Part shown: in pieces, positions 35,244-44,195 of the stretch
Numbering within the stretch: position 1 is the stretch's first letter
Layout: each line of letters begins with the position of its first letter
Assembly: GCA_938028835.1 (NCBI GenBank)
Contig: CALIMJ010000004.1
Location: forward strand, 1-64,000
Direction: 5' to 3'
From: an uncultured bacterium
Lineage (GTDB): Bacteria; Sysuimicrobiota; Sysuimicrobiia; Sysuimicrobiales; Sysuimicrobiaceae
Length of the DNA: 64,000 bases
Notes under the pieces: generated by a model
The model's input: only the letters and a program-made list of their open reading frames with translations
Told to the model about the DNA's origin: nothing
Databases searched by the model: none
Program-made: the position numbers and the translations under genes

Positions 35244-36992
35244 CTACGGCACCGCGGGCTTCCGGACCGCGATGTGCACCTCCCGCAGCTGGGCCTCGTC
35301 CACCTCCGACGGCGCCCCCATCATGAGGTCCACCGCGCTGGCGGTCTTGGGGAAGGCGATCACGTCCCGGATGGTGTCCTCCCCGGCCAGCACCATCACG
35401 AGGCGGTCGAACCCGAAGGCGATGCCCCCGTGGGGCGGGGCGCCGTACTGGAAGGCTTCCAGCAGGAAGCCAAACCGCTCCTGGGCCTGCTCCGGGCCGA
35501 TCCCCAGCAGCCGGAACACCCGCTCCTGCAGGTCGCGGCGGTGGATCCGGATGCTCCCGCCCGCCACCTCCACGCCGTTCAGCACCAGGTCGTAGGCCTT
35601 GGCCCTCACCCGGAGCGGGTCGGACTCCAGGTGTTCTTCGTCCTCGTCCACCGGCGCGGTGAACGGGTGGTGCACCGCCACGTACCGGCCCTCCTCCGGG
35701 GCCCACTCCAGCAGGGGGAAGTCCAGCACCCAGGCGTACGCGAACGTCCCGTCCCGCACCATCCCGAGCCGGCCCGCCACGTGCTGGCGCACCTTCCCCA
35801 GCGCGGCGGACGCCACGTCGCCCGCGCCGGCCACGAACACCAGCAGGTCGCCGCGTCCCGCCCCCGTGGCGGAGCACACCGCGTCCAGCAGGCCGTCCGT
35901 CAGGTGCCTCGCGAGGGGGCCCTTGGGACCGTCCGGCTGCAAGGCCAGGTGCAGGAGGCCGGGCGCACCCGCCTCCACCGCCACCGCCACCAGGTGCTCC
36001 AACTCGCGCCGGGGGGTGGCCGCACCCTCCGGCACCCGCAGGCAGCGCACCGCCTCCGCCTCCCGGAACAGCCGCAGCTCCGCCGCCTTCGCGAGCTCGG
36101 TGACATCCTCGATGGCGAGCCCGTAGCGGAGGTCCGGCTTGTCAGTCCCGTAGCGCAGCAAGGCTTCCCGGTAGGACAGGCGCGGGAAGGGGGCGGGGAC
36201 TTCCACCCCGAGCGCTTCCCGCATCAGGTGCTGCACCAGGCGCTCCACCAGCCCCAACACGTCGTCCCGGTCCACGAAGGACATCTCCACATCGATCTGG
36301 GTGAACTCCGGCTGCCGGTCCGCCCGCAGGTCCTCGTCGCGGAAGCAGCGGGCTAGCTGGAAGTAGCGCTCCACCCCGGCCACCATCAGGATCTGCTTCA
36401 GCAGCTGCGGGGACTGCGGCAGCACGTAGAACTTCCCCGGGTGCAGGCGGCTCGGCACCAGAAAGTCGCGCGCGCCTTCCGGTGTGGCCCGGATGAGGTG
36501 CGGGGTCTCCACCTCCCAGAACCCTTCCCGGTCCAGGAAGTCCCGGGTGGCCTTCGCGAGACGGTGCCGGAGGCGGAGGTTGCGCTGCATGCGCTCCCGC
36601 CGCAGGTCCAGGTACCGGTAGCGCAGCCGGACGGTCTCGTCCACTTCCGCGTCGTCCGCCACCTCAAAGGGCGGGGTGCGGGAGGGGTTGAGGACCTCCA
36701 GGGTCTCCGCCCGCACCTCCACCTCGCCCGTGGGGATCTTCGGGTTGACCGTGTGGGCCGGCCGCAGCACCACCTGGCCCTGGACCCGCACCACGTACTC
36801 GGGCCGCACCTGCTGCGCCGTCGCGTGTGCGGGATGCTGCGGGGTACACACCACCTGCACCACACCCTCTCGGTCCCGGAGGTCCAGGAACACCAACCCT
36901 CCCAGGTCGCGGCGGCGGTGCACCCAGCCACACAGCGCCACCCGCTGCCCCGCGTGCGCGGGCCTCAGCTCCCCGCACCAGTGCGTCCGCAT
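35244..36992 (-). CDS. aspS: Aspartyl-tRNA synthetase
   Basis: 582 residues, class II synthetase of bacterial type: N-terminal OB anticodon domain (CGWVHRRRDLGGLVFLDLRD), motif 2 (FRDEDLRADRQPEFTQID), the bacterial GAD insertion and motif 3 (GIAFGFDRLVM). ATG at 36992 behind GGAGGAGG. It overlaps the end of hisS by 28 nt, an arrangement common for hisS-aspS in Gram-positive bacteria. Whether it also charges tRNA-Asn cannot be decided here. Confidence 0.97.
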   Translation of the reverse strand: MRTHWCGELRPAHAGQRVALCGWVHRRRDLGGLVFLDLRDREGVVQVVCTPQHPAHATAQQVRPEYVVRVQGQVVLRPAHTVNPKIPTGEVEVRAETLEVLNPSRTPPFEVADDAEVDETVRLRYRYLDLRRERMQRNLRLRHRLAKATRDFLDREGFWEVETPHLIRATPEGARDFLVPSRLHPGKFYVLPQSPQLLKQILMVAGVERYFQLARCFRDEDLRADRQPEFTQIDVEMSFVDRDDVLGLVERLVQHLMREALGVEVPAPFPRLSYREALLRYGTDKPDLRYGLAIEDVTELAKAAELRLFREAEAVRCLRVPEGAATPRRELEHLVAVAVEAGAPGLLHLALQPDGPKGPLARHLTDGLLDAVCSATGAGRGDLLVFVAGAGDVASAALGKVRQHVAGRLGMVRDGTFAYAWVLDFPLLEWAPEEGRYVAVHHPFTAPVDEDEEHLESDPLRVRAKAYDLVLNGVEVAGGSIRIHRRDLQERVFRLLGIGPEQAQERFGFLLEAFQYGAPPHGGIAFGFDRLVMVLAGEDTIRDVIAFPKTASAVDLMMGAPSEVDEAQLREVHIAVRKPAVP

Positions 36993-38257
36993 CCGCCTTC
37001 CTCCTCCTGCAGGACCCGCGGCAGCTGTTCGGCGGGAACCAGCCTCTGCTCGCCCACCTGCAGGTCCCGCAGCACCACCTGACCGCGGGGAACCTCCGGC
37101 ACTCCCACCAGGACCGCCCACCGGGCTCCGGAGCGGGAGGCCGCCCGCAGCTGCGCCCGCAGGCTTCGGCCCAGCAGGTCCCCCTCCGCCCGCAGTCCGG
37201 CTCCCCGCAGGAAGTCCACCAGCCGCAGGGCTTCGTCCTCCCACGGCGGCCCGTCGTGGCACACGTACACCTGGATCCCCGTGGCCAGCTCCGGCACCAG
37301 GCCCTCCTCCTCCAGCACCATCAGCACCCGCTCCAGCCCCATGCCGAAGCCCACGCCAGGGGTCGGCGGCCCGCCCAGGACTTCCGCGAGCCCGTCGTAG
37401 CGACCCCCACCGAACAGGGTGCTCTGCGCGCCCAGCTTGGGGTAGTGCACCTCTGCAGCCGTGCGGGTGTAGTAGTCCAGGCCGCGCACAACGAGCGGGT
37501 CCACCTCCACCGCGATCCCCAGGACCTCCAGGTGCCGGCGCACCGCGTCGAAGTGCGCCCGGCACTCCGGGCACAGGTAGTCCAGCATCCGGGGCGCGCC
37601 CCGGGCGATCTCCCGGGTCTGCTCCACCTTGGAGTCCAGGATACGCAGGGGGTTGGTTACCAGGCGCCTGCGGCTGTCGTCGTCCAACCGGTCGTAGTGC
37701 GCCTGGAAGTACTCCCGGAACACCTGCAGGTAACCGGGCCGGCACTTGGGGTCGCCCACGCTGTTCAGGTGCACCCGCACCTCCCGCAGCCCCAGGGCCT
37801 GCAGGGTTCGCACCGCCAGGCTCAGCACGTCCACGTCCGCCGCAGGCTCGGCGGCGCCCAGGACCTCCGCCCCGAACTGCGTGTGCTGGCGGTAGCGGCC
37901 CGCCTGGGGCCGGTCGTACCGGAACATCTCCGCCACGTAGTACAGCTTGACGGGCTGCGGCCACGTGTGCATCCCGTGCTCCACGTACGCCCGCACCACC
38001 CCCGCGGTGCCCTCCGGCCGGAGCGACAGGCTCCGTCCCGCGCGGTCCGCGAACGTGTACATCTCGTGCTCCACGATGTCGGTGCCCTCGCCGACCCCCT
38101 TGAGAAAGACCTCCGTGTGCTCCACCAGCGGAGTCCGGATCTCGCGGTAGCCGTAGCGGTGGGCCATCTCCCGGCAACGCGACACCAGCCACTGCCACCG
38201 CTCGGACTCCGGGGGCAGCACGTCCCGCATCCCGCGGGGCGCCTGGTACTTGGACAT
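36965..38257 (-). CDS. hisS: Histidyl-tRNA synthetase
   Basis: 430 residues, class II. Motif 1 PRGMRDVLPP, motif 2 (LYYVAEMFRYDRPQAGRYRQ), the HisA/HisB loops (VVRGLDYYTRT, GGGRYDGL) and motif 3 (GVGFGMGLERV), then the anticodon domain. ATG at 38257 is required by motif 1; only a weak GGAAGG precedes it. Confidence 0.97.
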   Translation of the reverse strand: MSKYQAPRGMRDVLPPESERWQWLVSRCREMAHRYGYREIRTPLVEHTEVFLKGVGEGTDIVEHEMYTFADRAGRSLSLRPEGTAGVVRAYVEHGMHTWPQPVKLYYVAEMFRYDRPQAGRYRQHTQFGAEVLGAAEPAADVDVLSLAVRTLQALGLREVRVHLNSVGDPKCRPGYLQVFREYFQAHYDRLDDDSRRRLVTNPLRILDSKVEQTREIARGAPRMLDYLCPECRAHFDAVRRHLEVLGIAVEVDPLVVRGLDYYTRTAAEVHYPKLGAQSTLFGGGRYDGLAEVLGGPPTPGVGFGMGLERVLMVLEEEGLVPELATGIQVYVCHDGPPWEDEALRLVDFLRGAGLRAEGDLLGRSLRAQLRAASRSGARWAVLVGVPEVPRGQVVLRDLQVGEQRLVPAEQLPRVLQEEEGGCGRTGAGS

Positions 38258-38266
38258 GGCCTTCCG

Positions 38267-38275
38267 ATTGTACCA
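38267..38275 (-). promoter_or_regulatory. Extended -10 very close to the hisS start
   Basis: Minus-strand TGG-TACAAT (extended -10, 5/6) ends 9 nt before the hisS ATG, so the mRNA would start about 2-3 nt before the codon, that is, nearly leaderless. No good -35. No T-box is visible upstream of hisS, unlike valS. Confidence 0.4.
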
Positions 38276-38326
38276 GGGGAGCCGGTCGCTGGTGGCGGCC
38301 GCGCGGGCCGTGGCAAAATCGTAAGC

Positions 38327-39262
38327 GTGCGGGTGGTTTCCTTGCTGCCCGGCGCCACGGAGATCCTCTGGGCCCTGGACCTGGGGGCGCACGTGGTCGC
38401 CGTAACCCACGAGTGCGACACCCCGGAGGAGGTCCAAAGCCGCCCCCGGGTGGTGCACACGGTGGTGGACCCCACGCGGCCTAGCCGGGAGGTAGACCGC
38501 CGCGTGCGGGAGCTGGCGAGGGAGGGCCGGCCCGTATTCCTGGTGGACGTGGATCTCATCCGGCAGCTGCGGCCGGACGTGGTCATCAGCCAGGCGGTGT
38601 GTGAGGTGTGCGCGGTGGGCCCCACCCAGGTGCTGCCGCTGGCGGAGGCCCTTCCCGATGTGCGGGTGGTGCGCCTTGCCGCCACCTCGCTGGAAGGGGT
38701 CTGGGAGGACGTGCAGCGGATCGCCGACGCCTGCGGGGTCCCTGAACGGGGCCGGGACCTGGTCGGCCGGCTGCGCACACGGATCCAGGCCGTCTCTGAA
38801 GCGGTGGCCGGGCGACCCCGGGCGCGGGTGGCGTGCGTGGAGTGGCTGGATCCTCCTTACGTGGCGGGCCACTGGGTGCCCGAGATGGTCTCCCTCGCGG
38901 GAGGGACAGACGTGCTGGGCGAGCCGGGCCGTCCCTCGTGGAGGACCACGTGGGACCGGGTGGCGCAGGCGGACCCGGACGTGGTGGTCCTTATGCCGTG
39001 CGGGTTCTCCCTGCAGGGTGCGTGGGAGAGGCTGCCGGAGGTGGCGAACGAGCCCAGCTTCCTACGGCTGCGGGCGTTCCGGCAGGGAGGCGTGTACCTG
39101 GTGGACGCCAATGCCCAGTTCAGCCGCCCCGGCCCGCGCCTAGTAGACGGCCTGCGCACGCTGGCGGCGCTCTTGCACCCAGACTGCGGGTTCGCCCCGA
39201 CCGCGCGCCGCGTCACCCCCCAGGACCTCCTGGCCACGCCGGGGGCCGGCCGGAACGCGTGA
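38327..39262 (+). CDS. BtuF-like cobalamin-binding protein without signal peptide
   Basis: 311 residues of the helical-backbone metal/cobalamin-binding family (SLLPGATEILWALDLG, VTHECDTPEEV, DVVISQAVCEVCAVG, DVVVLMPCGF). Members of this no-signal group are annotated as cobalamin-binding proteins, but their job is unproven; being cytoplasmic they cannot be ordinary ABC importer receptors. GTG at 38327 is the first sensible start; the long frame upstream is antisense to hisS and aspS. No corrinoid genes lie nearby. Divergent from hisS and 12 nt before the nucleotidyltransferase gene. Confidence 0.8.
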   Translation: MRVVSLLPGATEILWALDLGAHVVAVTHECDTPEEVQSRPRVVHTVVDPTRPSREVDRRVRELAREGRPVFLVDVDLIRQLRPDVVISQAVCEVCAVGPTQVLPLAEALPDVRVVRLAATSLEGVWEDVQRIADACGVPERGRDLVGRLRTRIQAVSEAVAGRPRARVACVEWLDPPYVAGHWVPEMVSLAGGTDVLGEPGRPSWRTTWDRVAQADPDVVVLMPCGFSLQGAWERLPEVANEPSFLRLRAFRQGGVYLVDANAQFSRPGPRLVDGLRTLAALLHPDCGFAPTARRVTPQDLLATPGAGRNA

Positions 39263-39274
39263 GGGGGTGAGACG

Positions 39275-39976
39275 GTGCACGCCATCATCCTCGCGGGAGG
39301 CAAGGGCGAGCGGCTGCGGCCGTACACGCAGGACCGGCCCAAGCCCATGGTGGAGATCCTGGGCATCCCCATCCTGGGCTATCAGATCGAGTGGCTCCGC
39401 AGCCAGGGCGTCACGGACGTGGTGGTGGCCTGCGGGTACCGCCACGAGGTGATCCAGGACTACTTCAACGACGGGCGGAAGTGGGGGGTGCGGATCCGGT
39501 ACTCCGTGGAGCGGGAGCCCCTGGGGCGCGGTGGAGCGCTCAAGCAGGCCATGGCCCTGGTGGACGGTGACGTGTGCGTGGCCACCAACGGGGACGTGAT
39601 CACCAACGTCCCCCTGCGGGAGGTGGTGGACCGGCACCGGCGTCGCGGGGACCTGGCCACCCTCGTCCTGAGCCCGTTCGTGAGCCCCTACGGGATCGTG
39701 GACGTGGACGAGGGCGACCGCATCACGGGGTTCCACGAGAAGCCGGAGCTGCCCTACTGGATCAACGCGGGGGTGTACGTGCTGGACCGGGCGGTGCGCG
39801 ACCTGCTGCCGGACGTGGGCGACCACGAGACCACCACCTTCCCCGCCCTGGCGCGCCAGGGGCGCCTGGGCGCGTACCGATCGCGGGCGTACTGGCGAGG
39901 GGTGGACACCATCAAGGACCTGTCGGAGGTGACCAAGGAGCTGGAACAGCGGTTGCTCTCCGCGTTTCTCGGATAG
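39275..39976 (+). CDS. Sugar-phosphate nucleotidyltransferase (NDP-sugar synthase type)
   Basis: 233 residues, single-domain nucleotidyltransferase: AIILAGGKGERLRPYTQDRPKPM activation loop at the N-terminus, the GRGGALKQA stretch and the ATNGDVITN metal motif. Length and sequence match mannose-1-phosphate guanylyltransferase or heptose-1-phosphate guanylyltransferase relatives without the C-terminal left-handed helix. GTG at 39275 behind GGGGGTGAGA. Which sugar and nucleotide are used is unclear. Confidence 0.88.
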   Translation: MHAIILAGGKGERLRPYTQDRPKPMVEILGIPILGYQIEWLRSQGVTDVVVACGYRHEVIQDYFNDGRKWGVRIRYSVEREPLGRGGALKQAMALVDGDVCVATNGDVITNVPLREVVDRHRRRGDLATLVLSPFVSPYGIVDVDEGDRITGFHEKPELPYWINAGVYVLDRAVRDLLPDVGDHETTTFPALARQGRLGAYRSRAYWRGVDTIKDLSEVTKELEQRLLSAFLG

Positions 39977-40124
39977 CGCCCACGCCCACCGGTTCACCAG
40001 GCGGTAAATCCCGCCTCCGTGGCGCAGCAGCAGACCTCGCCGTCGGGCTGTTCCGCGAAGAAGGCGATGTGCGGGTCGGTTCAGGCGGCCAGCAGTCCAG
40101 AGGCCAGCAGCCAGGCCCGCACGG
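39977..40124. other. Convergent intergenic gap, possible gene remnant
   Basis: 148 nt between convergent genes. A short inverted repeat (AGGCGG-N6-CCGCCT, 39999-40016) could be a weak bidirectional terminator. On the minus strand one frame reads a protein-like stretch without a start (DPHIAFFAEQPDGEV then CCC and TEAGFTAW, stop near 40000); this may be a gene remnant or chance. Confidence 0.25.
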
Positions 40125-41474
40125 CTATACCTCCGGCCGCGGCAGCCGACCGCGGGCGCGCTCGTAGGCCGCCCCCGCGGCCAGGACCCGAGCTTCCTCC
40201 CACGGCGGGCCCACCAGCTGCAGTCCTACCGGGAGCGAGTCCGCGAACCCGCACGGGACGCTGAGGGCAGGCAGGCCCAGGGCGTTGAAGGGGTTGGTGA
40301 ACCGCGTGAGCAAGGCCCGAGTGTCGTGGTGCGCACCCGCCACCTCCGTGACCGCCTCCCCCAGGCGGGGGGCGGGGATGGGCACCGTGGGCGTGGCCAC
40401 CAGGTCCACGGAGCCCCAAAGCTGGCGGCTGGCTTCCGCCAGGGCCCTGCGCGCCCTGAGGGCCTGCACGTAGCGCTCCGCGGGCAGGCAGAGGCCCACC
40501 AGCAGGCGGTCCCGTACGTCCGGGCCGTAGCCGTTGGGTTGGGCCCTCACGAACTCCGCGTGCACCGACGCGGCTTCCACTAACAAGAGTGCGGTGGCGA
40601 CCGCGGAAGCTGCCTCCCAGGGGAAGTCCACGGTTACCCGCCGCGCTCCCTCACCCTCCAAGCAGCGAAGGGCCTCCTGGAAACACGACGCCACCCCCGG
40701 GTGCAGCACCTCCCAGTACGGCCCCCGCGGGACCCCCAACCGCAGTCCCCGCAACCCCTCCCCTAACGCGGCGGTGTAACGGCCCGGGGTGGCCGCCAGG
40801 ACCTCCAGCAACACCGCCACGTCCTCCACGGTACGCGCCAAGGGGCCCACGTGGTCCAGAGACGGTGCCAGGGGGAACACACCCTGCCTGGGGACCCGTT
40901 CATACGTGGGCTTGATCCCCACCACCCCGCACAGGGCTGCGGGGATCCGCACCGAGCCGCCGGTGTCCGTGCCCACCGAGCCGTAGGTGCACCCCGTGGC
41001 CACCGCCACCGCGCTGCCCCCGCTGGACCCTCCCGGTGATCGCTCCGGGTCCCACGGGTTGCGTGCGGGACCGAAGTGCGGGTTCTCGTTGGACACGCCG
41101 AAGGCGAACTCGTGCAGGTGCGCGCGGCCCACCAGCACCGCCCCGGCTGCCCGCAGCCGGCGGGTGACCTCCGCGTCCTCCTCCGCCACCACCCCTTCCC
41201 GCAGCTTCGACCCGCAGGTAAACGGGGCCCCCCGTTCCGCGATGAGATCCTTCAGGGTCACGGGCACGCCGTGCAGCAGGCCCCCCGGCACCTCCTGGGC
41301 GCGGCGCCGGGCCTCGTCCCGAACGCGGTCCGGGTCCAGCCACAGGAAAGGCCTGAGGACGGGCTGCACCCGCAGAGCGCGGTCCAGGACGGCCTCCACT
41401 ACCTCCACGGGCGAGACGTCGCCCTTCCGGATCGCGTCCGCTGCCTGCGTCAGGGTCAGGTCCGCCAGGCTCAC
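40125..41474 (-). CDS. Amidase, AtzE/GatA-like
   Basis: 449 residues. Triad K75 (TLKD), S150 (GGSSGGSAV) and S174 in the classical GTDTGGSVRIPA motif. The N-terminus and overall layout resemble AtzE-type hydrolases (carboxybiuret and related) and GatA. GTG at 41474 is chosen because it overlaps, as GTGA, the stop of the small 59-codon gene just upstream, and such small partners are typical of AtzG-AtzE. The GTG at 41486 would overlap that gene by 16 nt. Confidence 0.9.
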   Translation of the reverse strand: MSLADLTLTQAADAIRKGDVSPVEVVEAVLDRALRVQPVLRPFLWLDPDRVRDEARRRAQEVPGGLLHGVPVTLKDLIAERGAPFTCGSKLREGVVAEEDAEVTRRLRAAGAVLVGRAHLHEFAFGVSNENPHFGPARNPWDPERSPGGSSGGSAVAVATGCTYGSVGTDTGGSVRIPAALCGVVGIKPTYERVPRQGVFPLAPSLDHVGPLARTVEDVAVLLEVLAATPGRYTAALGEGLRGLRLGVPRGPYWEVLHPGVASCFQEALRCLEGEGARRVTVDFPWEAASAVATALLLVEAASVHAEFVRAQPNGYGPDVRDRLLVGLCLPAERYVQALRARRALAEASRQLWGSVDLVATPTVPIPAPRLGEAVTEVAGAHHDTRALLTRFTNPFNALGLPALSVPCGFADSLPVGLQLVGPPWEEARVLAAGAAYERARGRLPRPEV

Positions 41475-41650
41475 GGCCCGTCCCACCGCAACGGCCCGGG
41501 CTCCTCAGAGGAGACGTCCACGCCGTCCAGGGCCTCCAGCCTCCGCAGCACCGCCCGTAGCTGCTGAACCGGCAGGGACTCGGGGTCCACCGACACCCCG
41601 CGGGCTTCCAGGGCCGCCTGCATCCACGCCCGCAGGTCCGCCTCCCTCAC
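41471..41650 (-). CDS. Small GatC/AtzG-like partner of the amidase
   Basis: 59 residues: GTG 41650 overlaps the dtd stop (GTGA) and its TGA overlaps the amidase start (GTGA). The sequence is a short acidic helix pair ([17 protein letters not shown] ... [17 protein letters not shown]) with a proline-rich tail, the size and layout of the GatC-like AtzG/DUF4089 proteins (about 60-70 residues) that wrap around an amidase subunit. The double coupling and clean frame argue that it is real. The family assignment is by pattern and context, not by search. Confidence 0.65.
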   Translation of the reverse strand: MREADLRAWMQAALEARGVSVDPESLPVQQLRAVLRRLEALDGVDVSSEEPGPLRWDGP

Positions 41651-42099
41651 GCGCGCAACTCCGCGGTGTCCAACCAGATGGTCACGGGGCCGTCGTTGTG
41701 GATCTCCACCAGCATCACCGCGCCGAACACTCCCGTGCGCACCGGGACCCCGTGGGAGGCGAGGGCCTGGTTGAACGCCTCGTACACCGGGAGGGCGCGC
41801 TCGGGTCCCGCGGCGTCCACGAAGCTTGGCCGGTTGCCCTTGCGGCAGTCGCCGTACAGGGTGAACTGGGAGACGCTCAGCACCTCGCCACCGGTCTCCA
41901 GCACGGAGCGGTTCAGCTTCCCCTGCTCGTCGGGGAAGATCCGCAGGTGGGCCACCTTGCGGGCCAGGAAATGGGCGTCTTCCTCGGTGTCCCCGTGGCG
42001 TACGCCCACCAGGACCACCAGGCCAGGCCCCACCTCCGCCACCGTCCGGCCCTCTACCCGGACCGCCCCGAAGCGTACCCTCTGAACGAGGGCCCTCAC
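41647..42099 (-). CDS. dtd: D-aminoacyl-tRNA deacylase
   Basis: 150 residues, full-length. Removes D-amino acids (and glycine) wrongly attached to tRNA. Contains both catalytic signatures SQFTL and the cis-proline NDGPVT motif. GTG at 42099 overlaps the aminotransferase stop. In many Gram-positives dtd lies right behind relA; here it is separated from relA by an aminotransferase and fabI. Confidence 0.95.
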   Translation of the reverse strand: MRALVQRVRFGAVRVEGRTVAEVGPGLVVLVGVRHGDTEEDAHFLARKVAHLRIFPDEQGKLNRSVLETGGEVLSVSQFTLYGDCRKGNRPSFVDAAGPERALPVYEAFNQALASHGVPVRTGVFGAVMLVEIHNDGPVTIWLDTAELRA

Positions 42100-43274
42100 A
42101 CCCTCTCCGCCAGGCGCGCCAGCCGCCGCGCGGCTTCCTCCAGGGTCTCCTCCCGCTTGGGGTACGCGAACCGGACGTAGCGGCGGCCCAAGGATGGGTC
42201 GTGGAAGAAGGAGGAGCCCGGGACGGCGGCGACTCCCACCTCGCGCACGAGCCGCAGGGCGAAGGTCACGTCGTCCTCCTCCGACAGCGCGGTGAAGTCC
42301 GCCATGATGTAGTAGGCGCCCTTGGGGACCGTGGGGCGGAATCCCACCTCCCGCAGGGCCCCCAGCAGGAGGTCCCGCTTGCGCTGGTAGCTGCGGGCCA
42401 TCTCGCGGTAGTAGCGGTCCGGGAACCGTAGGGCCACCACCCCCGCCTGCTGCAGGGGCGCCGCAGCGCCCACCGTGAGGAAGTCGTGAGCCTTGCGGAT
42501 GGCGCCGGCCACGGCGTCGTCGGCCACCGCGGCCCAGCCCACCCGCCAGCCCGTGACGCTGTAGGTCTTGCTCATGGAGCTGATGGTGACCGTGCGCTCC
42601 GCCATCCCCGGCAGAGAGGCCAGGCTGACGTGCTGGGCCCCGTCGTACAGGATGTGCTCGTACACCTCGTCGGTGACCGCCAGGACGTCGTAGTGGCGGC
42701 ACAGGTCCGCGATGTGCTCCAGCTCCGCACGGCGGAACACCTTGCCGGTAGGGTTGTGGGGGGTGTTCACCACGATGGCCTTGGTGTTGCGGTTGAAGAC
42801 GCGCTCCAGCTCCCCGGGGTCGTACGGGAAGTCGGGCCGGGACAGGTCCAGGGTGACGTACCGCAGGCGGGCGCCGGACAGCGCCGCGTCGGGCCCGTAG
42901 TTCTCGTAGAAGGGTTCGAACACCACCACCTCGTCCCCGGGATTCACCAGGGCCAGCATGGTGGCCATCATGGCCTCCGTGGCCCCGCAGGTGACGGTGA
43001 GGTGGTGGTCGGGGTCGTAGCGCACCCCGTTGTACCGCTCCAGTTTCTCCGCCAGCGCCTGCCGGAGGTCCGGGGCGCCCCACGTGATGGCGTACTGGTT
43101 GTAGCCTTCTGCCAGCGCCCGCTGCGCCGCGGCCAGCAGCTCCTGCGGCGGGTCGAAGTCGGGGAAGCCCTGGGCCAGGTTGATCCCGCCGTGCTGCTGC
43201 GCCAGACGGGTCATCTCCCGGATCACAGACTCCTGGAACACCGAGACGCGCTGGGCCGTGCGGTTCGCGGTCAC
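42096..43274 (-). CDS. PLP-dependent class I/II aminotransferase
   Basis: 392 residues, fold type I. Motifs: [10 protein letters not shown] near the N-terminus, [10 protein letters not shown], the PLP lysine in [15 protein letters not shown], and the C-terminal [13 protein letters not shown] Arg that binds the substrate carboxylate. Closest in feel to kynurenine/methionine or aspartate aminotransferases of the MetC/PatA group, so the amino acid is uncertain. GTG at 43274 behind GGAGG; a longer frame to 43346 has no ribosome site. Confidence 0.9.
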   Translation of the reverse strand: MTANRTAQRVSVFQESVIREMTRLAQQHGGINLAQGFPDFDPPQELLAAAQRALAEGYNQYAITWGAPDLRQALAEKLERYNGVRYDPDHHLTVTCGATEAMMATMLALVNPGDEVVVFEPFYENYGPDAALSGARLRYVTLDLSRPDFPYDPGELERVFNRNTKAIVVNTPHNPTGKVFRRAELEHIADLCRHYDVLAVTDEVYEHILYDGAQHVSLASLPGMAERTVTISSMSKTYSVTGWRVGWAAVADDAVAGAIRKAHDFLTVGAAAPLQQAGVVALRFPDRYYREMARSYQRKRDLLLGALREVGFRPTVPKGAYYIMADFTALSEEDDVTFALRLVREVGVAAVPGSSFFHDPSLGRRYVRFAYPKREETLEEAARRLARLAERV

Positions 43275-43382
43275 CGTGTGCCTCCACCAGGCGGAAAGGA
43301 TTTCCAGCGCACCATTGTGCGGCTTCCCACAGGCCTTCTGCAACACCGCGAGCCGGAACGCCCTCGGGGCCCGTCGGTCCTC

Positions 43383-44150
43383 CTACACGCCCATGATGTG
43401 GTAGCCGGCGTCCACGAACAGCACCTGACCCGTGACCCCGCGGCTGAGGGGGCTAGCGAGGAACACCGCCGCGTCACCCACCTCGTCCTGGTCCACCGTG
43501 CGGCGCAGGGGGGCCCGCTGCTTGTACGTCTCGATGAAGTCCGAAAGCCCCGCCACCGCCCGTGCGGAGGCGGTGCGGATGGGTCCCGCGGAGATGGCGT
43601 TCACCCGGATCCCCCGCTCCCCCAGCTCGTAGGCCAGGTACCGGACGCAGGCCTCCAGGGCGGCCTTGCACACCGCCATCACGTTGTAGTTGGGGAACAC
43701 CCGCTCGCTGGCCAGGTACGTGAGGGTGAGGATGGAGCCTCCCTCGGTCATGAGGGGCGCCACCGCCCGCGCGCACGCCACCAGGGAGTAGGCGCTGACG
43801 TTCTGCGCTACCAGGTAGCCCTCCCGGCTGGTGTCCAGGAACCGACCCCGTAGGTCCTCGGTGCGAGCGTAGGCGATGCTGTGCACCAGGACGTCCACGC
43901 GTCCCACCTCTTGGGCCAGCTGGTCCCGCAGCGCCTCCAGGTCCTCGTCCCGGGTGACGTCGCACCGCAGCAGCACCGGGTCGCGCAGCTCCCCGGCCAG
44001 CTTCCGGACGTTCTCCTCCTCCCGCTCGCCCAGGTACGTGAGGACGCAGCGGGCTCCTTCCCGGTCGAAGGCGCGGGCGATGCCCCACGCGATGCTCCAC
44101 CGGTTGGCCACTCCCATGACGAGGGCACAGCGATCCTGTAGCAGTCCCAT
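43383..44150 (-). CDS. fabI: Enoyl-[ACP] reductase FabI
   Basis: 255 residues, short-chain dehydrogenase fold. [13 protein letters not shown] cofactor loop, HSIAYA, and the Tyr-x6-Lys pair (Y155, K162 in [10 protein letters not shown]) identify the NAD(P)H-dependent last step of the fatty-acid elongation cycle. ATG at 44150. Stands alone, without other fab genes in the window. Confidence 0.95.
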   Translation of the reverse strand: MGLLQDRCALVMGVANRWSIAWGIARAFDREGARCVLTYLGEREEENVRKLAGELRDPVLLRCDVTRDEDLEALRDQLAQEVGRVDVLVHSIAYARTEDLRGRFLDTSREGYLVAQNVSAYSLVACARAVAPLMTEGGSILTLTYLASERVFPNYNVMAVCKAALEACVRYLAYELGERGIRVNAISAGPIRTASARAVAGLSDFIETYKQRAPLRRTVDQDEVGDAAVFLASPLSRGVTGQVLFVDAGYHIMGV

Positions 44151-44195
44151 GTCTCCCTCCTACGGTTTGCCGGCGCGCAGTCCGGGAACCGGGGT

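Noticed and set aside
36827-38326. N-terminal extension of the plus-strand cobalamin-binding gene (to 811 codons)
   Set aside because: The extra part is antisense to aspS and hisS; the family fold begins at GTG 38327.
43275-43382. Promoter for the aminotransferase gene (TTGCAG, 18 nt, CACAAT)
   Set aside because: Both hexamers are poor and the match is near chance level in an intergenic gap.
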